Shown: positions 33,445 through 36,272 of the stretch, one piece after another
Layout of the letters: every line of letters begins with the position of its first letter
How positions within the stretch are numbered: the stretch's first letter is position 1
Origin: Pseudomonas viridiflava
Lineage (GTDB): Bacteria > Pseudomonadota > Gammaproteobacteria > Pseudomonadales > Pseudomonadaceae
Direction of reading: 5' to 3'
Assembly (NCBI RefSeq): GCF_001642795.1
Contig: NZ_LKEH01000048.1
Location: forward strand, 182,667-218,938
DNA length: 36,272 nucleotides
Translations under genes and position numbers: made by a program
Notes under the pieces: generated by a model
Told to the model about the DNA's origin: nothing
What the model saw: only the letters and a program-made list of their open reading frames with translations
Database searches by the model: none

Positions 33445-34470
33445 ATGCTAGTACTGGGATTAGAAACGTCCTGCGATGAAACCGGCGTCGCGCTTTACGA
33501 CAGTGAACGCGGTTTGCTGGCCGATGCATTATTCAGTCAGATCGACCTGCACCGCGCCTACGGTGGTGTGGTGCCGGAGCTGGCTTCGCGCGATCACGTC
33601 AAGCGCATGCTGCCCCTGATTCGCCAGACGCTGGCCGAGGCCGACTGCGTGGCGACCGACATCGACGCCATTGCCTACACCGCAGGGCCGGGCCTTGTGG
33701 GCGCTCTTCTGGTCGGTGCGTCCTGCGCACAGGCCCTGGCGTTCGCCTGGGACATTCCGGCGCTGGGCGTGCATCACATGGAAGGCCATCTGCTGGCCCC
33801 GATGCTGGAAGAAAATCCACCCGAGTTTCCGTTCGTCGCTTTGTTGGTGTCCGGCGGCCACACGCAGCTGGTTCGTGTCGATGGCATCGGCCAGTACGAG
33901 TTGCTGGGCGAGACGCTCGATGACGCGGCAGGCGAAGCATTCGACAAGACGGCCAAGATGATGGGCCTGCAATACCCGGGCGGTCCGGAGATTTCCAGAC
34001 TGGCGACTCAGGGTGTGGCGGGGCGCTTCACGTTTCCGCGGCCGATGACGGATCGTCCGGGCCTGATGTTCAGCTTCAGCGGTCTGAAAACGTCTGCACT
34101 CAACACCTGGCAGCAGTGCCAGAGTGCCGGGGACGACAGTGAGCAAACCCGTTGCGACATCGCTCTGGCCTTCCAGCAGGCGGTAGTGGAGACTTTGACC
34201 ATCAAGTGCAAGCGCGCGCTCAAGCAGACGGACCTCAAGAGCCTGGTCATCGCGGGCGGTGTCAGCGCCAACAAGGCGCTTCGTCTGTCGCTGGAGAGCA
34301 TGCTGGGCGATCTGCGCGGGCAAGTGTTTTATGCGCGTCCCGAGTTCTGTACCGATAACGGCGCCATGATTGCTTATGCGGGCTGTCAGCGTTTGCAGGC
34401 AGGCCAGAAGGAAGACCTGAGCATCAGCGTGCAGGCGCGCTGGCCAATGGAGCAACTGTCGGGGCTGTAA
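33445..34470 (+). CDS. tsaD: tRNA N6-threonylcarbamoyladenosine synthase subunit TsaD
   Basis: This 341-aa protein installs the t6A modification at A37 of ANN-decoding tRNAs, with TsaB, TsaC and TsaE. It starts with LGLETSCDETGVALYD (ASKHA-fold phosphate loop) and has the metal-binding histidines H111 and H115 in HHMEGHLLAP. Other conserved segments are LVSGGHTQLV, GGVSANKALR and the C-terminal metal loop FCTDNGAMIAYAG. ATG 33445 is preceded by AAGG about 9 bases upstream. It is divergent from rpsU, as in many gammaproteobacteria. Confidence 0.97.
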   Translation: MLVLGLETSCDETGVALYDSERGLLADALFSQIDLHRAYGGVVPELASRDHVKRMLPLIRQTLAEADCVATDIDAIAYTAGPGLVGALLVGASCAQALAFAWDIPALGVHHMEGHLLAPMLEENPPEFPFVALLVSGGHTQLVRVDGIGQYELLGETLDDAAGEAFDKTAKMMGLQYPGGPEISRLATQGVAGRFTFPRPMTDRPGLMFSFSGLKTSALNTWQQCQSAGDDSEQTRCDIALAFQQAVVETLTIKCKRALKQTDLKSLVIAGGVSANKALRLSLESMLGDLRGQVFYARPEFCTDNGAMIAYAGCQRLQAGQKEDLSISVQARWPMEQLSGL

Positions 34471-34478
34471 TACACCGA

Positions 34479-35048
34479 TCAGAAATGCCGTTCGCGCCCG
34501 GCGAGCAGGTCGCGTAGATTGCCGCGATGTCGCCAGACGATCAGCAGGGTCAGGACGCTCATGGGCAGCAATGCCCGAGGTTCCTGCCAGGCCAGCAATG
34601 GCAGTGTGAGGGGGGTGGCGATCAGCGCGGCCAGCGAGCTGGTGCGGGTCAGGCGGAACGTCAGCAGCCAGGCGGCGATGGCCAGCGCAGCAGCGGGAAG
34701 ATAAAGCCCGAGCAGCACGCCGGCAGCCGTGGCGACACCTTTACCACCGCGAAAGCGGAAGTACAGCGGGAACAGATGGCCCAGTACGGCGCACACGCCG
34801 ATCCAGCCCTGTTGCGAAGGATCAAGCCCCCAGGCGCTGGCGATCAGTACCGGGACCAGACCTTTGCACAGATCGCCGATCAGCGTGAGGATGGCCATTT
34901 TTTTACCGGCCAGACGCAGCATGTTGGTCGCGCCTGCGTTGCCTGAGCCGCTTTCACGCGGATCGGGACCGCCATTGAGGCGACTGAGCAGGATGGCGAA
35001 GGACAGTGAGCCGAGCAGGTAGGCGAAGGTCGCCAGTAACCAAAACAT
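34479..35048 (-). CDS. plsY: Glycerol-3-phosphate acyltransferase PlsY
   Basis: This 189-aa polytopic membrane enzyme transfers the acyl group from acyl-phosphate to glycerol-3-phosphate, the first step in phospholipid synthesis. The conserved loops are visible: GSLSFAILLSR and then the S-G-N-x-G-A-T-N motif in SGSGNAGATNMLR, followed by DLCKGLVPVLIA and, later, RFRGGKGVATAAGVLLGL. About five hydrophobic segments are present. I use the ATG at 35048; the ATG at 35057 lacks a well-placed ribosome binding site. It is convergent with tsaD, with an 8-base gap. Confidence 0.95.
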   Translation of the reverse strand: MFWLLATFAYLLGSLSFAILLSRLNGGPDPRESGSGNAGATNMLRLAGKKMAILTLIGDLCKGLVPVLIASAWGLDPSQQGWIGVCAVLGHLFPLYFRFRGGKGVATAAGVLLGLYLPAAALAIAAWLLTFRLTRTSSLAALIATPLTLPLLAWQEPRALLPMSVLTLLIVWRHRGNLRDLLAGRERHF

Positions 35049-35122
35049 GCTAACCATTCCGGGCGAGGATGCCCTGATTCTAACGGCGCATCGCGCCCTT
35101 GTCGTGCAGTGGAGAGTAGTGC

Positions 35123-35476
35123 TTGGACAGAGTTTTCATTCAGGGTCTTGAGGTCGATACCGTGATCGGCGCGTACGACTGGGAGCGCGGCATTCGTCAG
35201 TGCCTGCGTCTTGACCTGAGTTTTGCCTGGGACAACCGACCTGCCGCTGCGGGCGATGACCTGAGCAAGGCACTCGACTACGCCAGTGTTTCGACCCGCA
35301 TCCAGGCCTTTGCCGAGCAGGCGCAGTTTCAGTTGGTCGAGACGTTTGCCGAGCGCCTGGCCGAGGTGCTGATGGCTGAATTCAATATCCCCTGGCTGCA
35401 CCTGAGGCTGACCAAGCCCGGTGCGGTCGCTGCCGCTGCCGGTGTGGGCGTGGAGATCGAGCGCGGATGTCGCTGA
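35123..35476 (+). CDS. folB: Dihydroneopterin aldolase FolB
   Basis: This 117-aa enzyme converts 7,8-dihydroneopterin to 6-hydroxymethyl-dihydropterin in folate synthesis. Family segments are VFIQGLEVDTVIGAYDWERGIRQ (substrate glutamate region), LDYASVSTRIQAFAEQ and QLVETFAERLAEVL. The start is a TTG at 35123, six bases after GGAGAG. No ATG suits better. The end overlaps the start of folK by 10 bases, so both are likely translated from one message. Confidence 0.95.
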   Translation: MDRVFIQGLEVDTVIGAYDWERGIRQCLRLDLSFAWDNRPAAAGDDLSKALDYASVSTRIQAFAEQAQFQLVETFAERLAEVLMAEFNIPWLHLRLTKPGAVAAAAGVGVEIERGCR

Positions 35477-35994
35477 CGCGGATTTTCCTCGGGCTCGGCA
35501 GCAACATCGAGCGCGAAACGCACCTGCATGCCGGGCTCGATGCGCTGTACAGCTTTCTGAGCGAGTTGAGCTGTTCGCCGGTATTCGAGAGTCACCCGGT
35601 GGGCATCAAGAGCGGTCCGTTTTTCAACCTGGTGGTGTCGGCTCTGACCGATCTGCCGTTGATGGAGCTGGACCGCCGTCTGAAATTCATCGAGGCCGAC
35701 AACGGCCGCTACGCCCCGGACCGCAAGGGCCTGCCGCTGGACATCGACGTGCTGCTGTATGGCGAGCAGGTCGGCAATTTCGACGGGCTGATCCTGCCTC
35801 GCGCCGAAATCCTCAAGAACGCCTTCGTATTGTGGCCATTATCGCTGATCGCCCCGGATCGTCTGCACCCAGGTGTCGGCATGCCGTTCAGCACGTTGTG
35901 GGCTGACGCGCAGATCGATCAGCAGCTGTGGCCTGTGGCGTTCGAGTGGAAAGGCCAGGCGCTGACGCCTGCGGAGTTGCTCAAGGGCTTATGA
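35467..35994 (+). CDS. folK: 2-amino-4-hydroxy-6-hydroxymethyldihydropteridine pyrophosphokinase FolK
   Basis: This 175-aa HPPK uses ATP to pyrophosphorylate the FolB product, the next step of folate synthesis. Signatures are IFLGLGSNIERETHLHAGLDAL at the start, the FFNLVVSALTDL segment, and RYAPDRKGLPLDIDVLLYGEQ with the two metal-binding aspartates (DIDVLLYG). The ATG lies inside the end of folB. It is the last gene before a repeat cluster. Confidence 0.95.
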   Translation: MSLTRIFLGLGSNIERETHLHAGLDALYSFLSELSCSPVFESHPVGIKSGPFFNLVVSALTDLPLMELDRRLKFIEADNGRYAPDRKGLPLDIDVLLYGEQVGNFDGLILPRAEILKNAFVLWPLSLIAPDRLHPGVGMPFSTLWADAQIDQQLWPVAFEWKGQALTPAELLKGL

Positions 35995-36234
35995 TCGTGC
36001 CCACGCTCTGCGTTCGGCGTTATACATAAGTCCGCCTCAACAGTGATCGTGCCCATCGCTCCGCGTGGGCATGCCTCCCGTGACGCACCACGTCACAAAT
36101 GGCACAGACTGCGGACTCAGTGAGCCGAGCGCATGACGTGAGTAACGCTGGAGCTTGGCCACGCATCTGCACCACATCGAGAGCGGACGCAGAGCGTCCT
36201 TAGCGGCATTCCCACGCGGAGCGTAGGAACGATC
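35993..36234. repeat. Cluster of REP-like palindromic repeats
   Basis: GATCGTGCCCACGCTCTGCG starts at 35993, overlapping the folK stop. A second copy, GATCGTGCCCATCGCTCCGC, lies from 36045. An inverted copy ending GCGTAGGAACGATC lies at 36205-36234. Between them are perfect hairpins GTGACG-cacca-CGTCAC (36080-36096) and GGACGC-aga-GCGTCC (36185-36199). These resemble the extragenic repeats common in Pseudomonas genomes. The last 38 bases show nothing further. Confidence 0.75.
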
Positions 36235-36272
36235 AGCGTGATCTCAAGCACGCCGATCATGCCCATGCTTGT

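Overview
The window looks like a Pseudomonas chromosome, most probably of the P. syringae group. This is inferred from the intact macromolecular synthesis operon (rpsU-dnaG-rpoD), the GC-rich coding style, the Pseudomonas-type chemosensory cluster and the REP-like repeats. No database search was possible, so the species is inference.

Region 1 (1-6652, minus strand) is a chemosensory operon. In transcription order it encodes a compact membrane MCP, CheY, a STAS-domain protein, CheA, a classical MCP, CheW and the start of CheR, which runs off the window. Region 2 (about 6900-12110) holds small housekeeping or accessory genes: a conserved 80-aa protein, a VOC protein, a HIT-like protein, a YcaC-like isochorismatase-fold hydrolase, two paralogous small XRE regulators and a hipBA toxin-antitoxin pair. 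Conspicuous palindromes lie upstream of the first XRE gene and of hipB.

Region 3 (12460-25797) is a 13.3-kb integrated element. It is bounded by a 46-bp direct repeat of the 3' half of a CAU-anticodon tRNA, which is intact at 25752-25828. A tyrosine integrase sits next to the tRNA, followed by an AlpA/HTH_17-like protein and a replication-like winged-helix protein. Two cargo blocks follow from the other end. The first is a DruA (DUF4338)-like gene convergent with a tightly overlapping three-gene operon: a protein-kinase/P-loop ATPase fusion, an unrecognised protein with a GFEER motif, and a protein with two C-terminal membrane segments. The second is a short piece of a type IV secretion system: virB5, a three-TM protein, an EexN-like exclusion lipoprotein and virB6. 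No VirB4, VirD4 or relaxase is present. Between the T4SS piece and the rep-like gene lie an orphan VbhA-type antitoxin flanked by related imperfect palindromes, and a candidate IncP-like oriT.

The element reads as a non-autonomous satellite of a conjugative plasmid. It could borrow a helper's transfer machinery through its own oriT, change the pore and exclusion specificity with VirB5/Eex/VirB6, and carry a defence-like cargo operon. A 20-bp CCAAAA-N7-TTTTGG dyad occurs twice upstream of virB5 and once between the integrase and the alpA-like gene. This suggests that transfer and excision genes share one regulator.

Region 4 (25752-36272) is core chromosome: the tRNA, a PAS-GGDEF-EAL protein, rpoD, dnaG, rpsU, then tsaD, plsY, folB and folK, ending in a cluster of REP-like palindromes.
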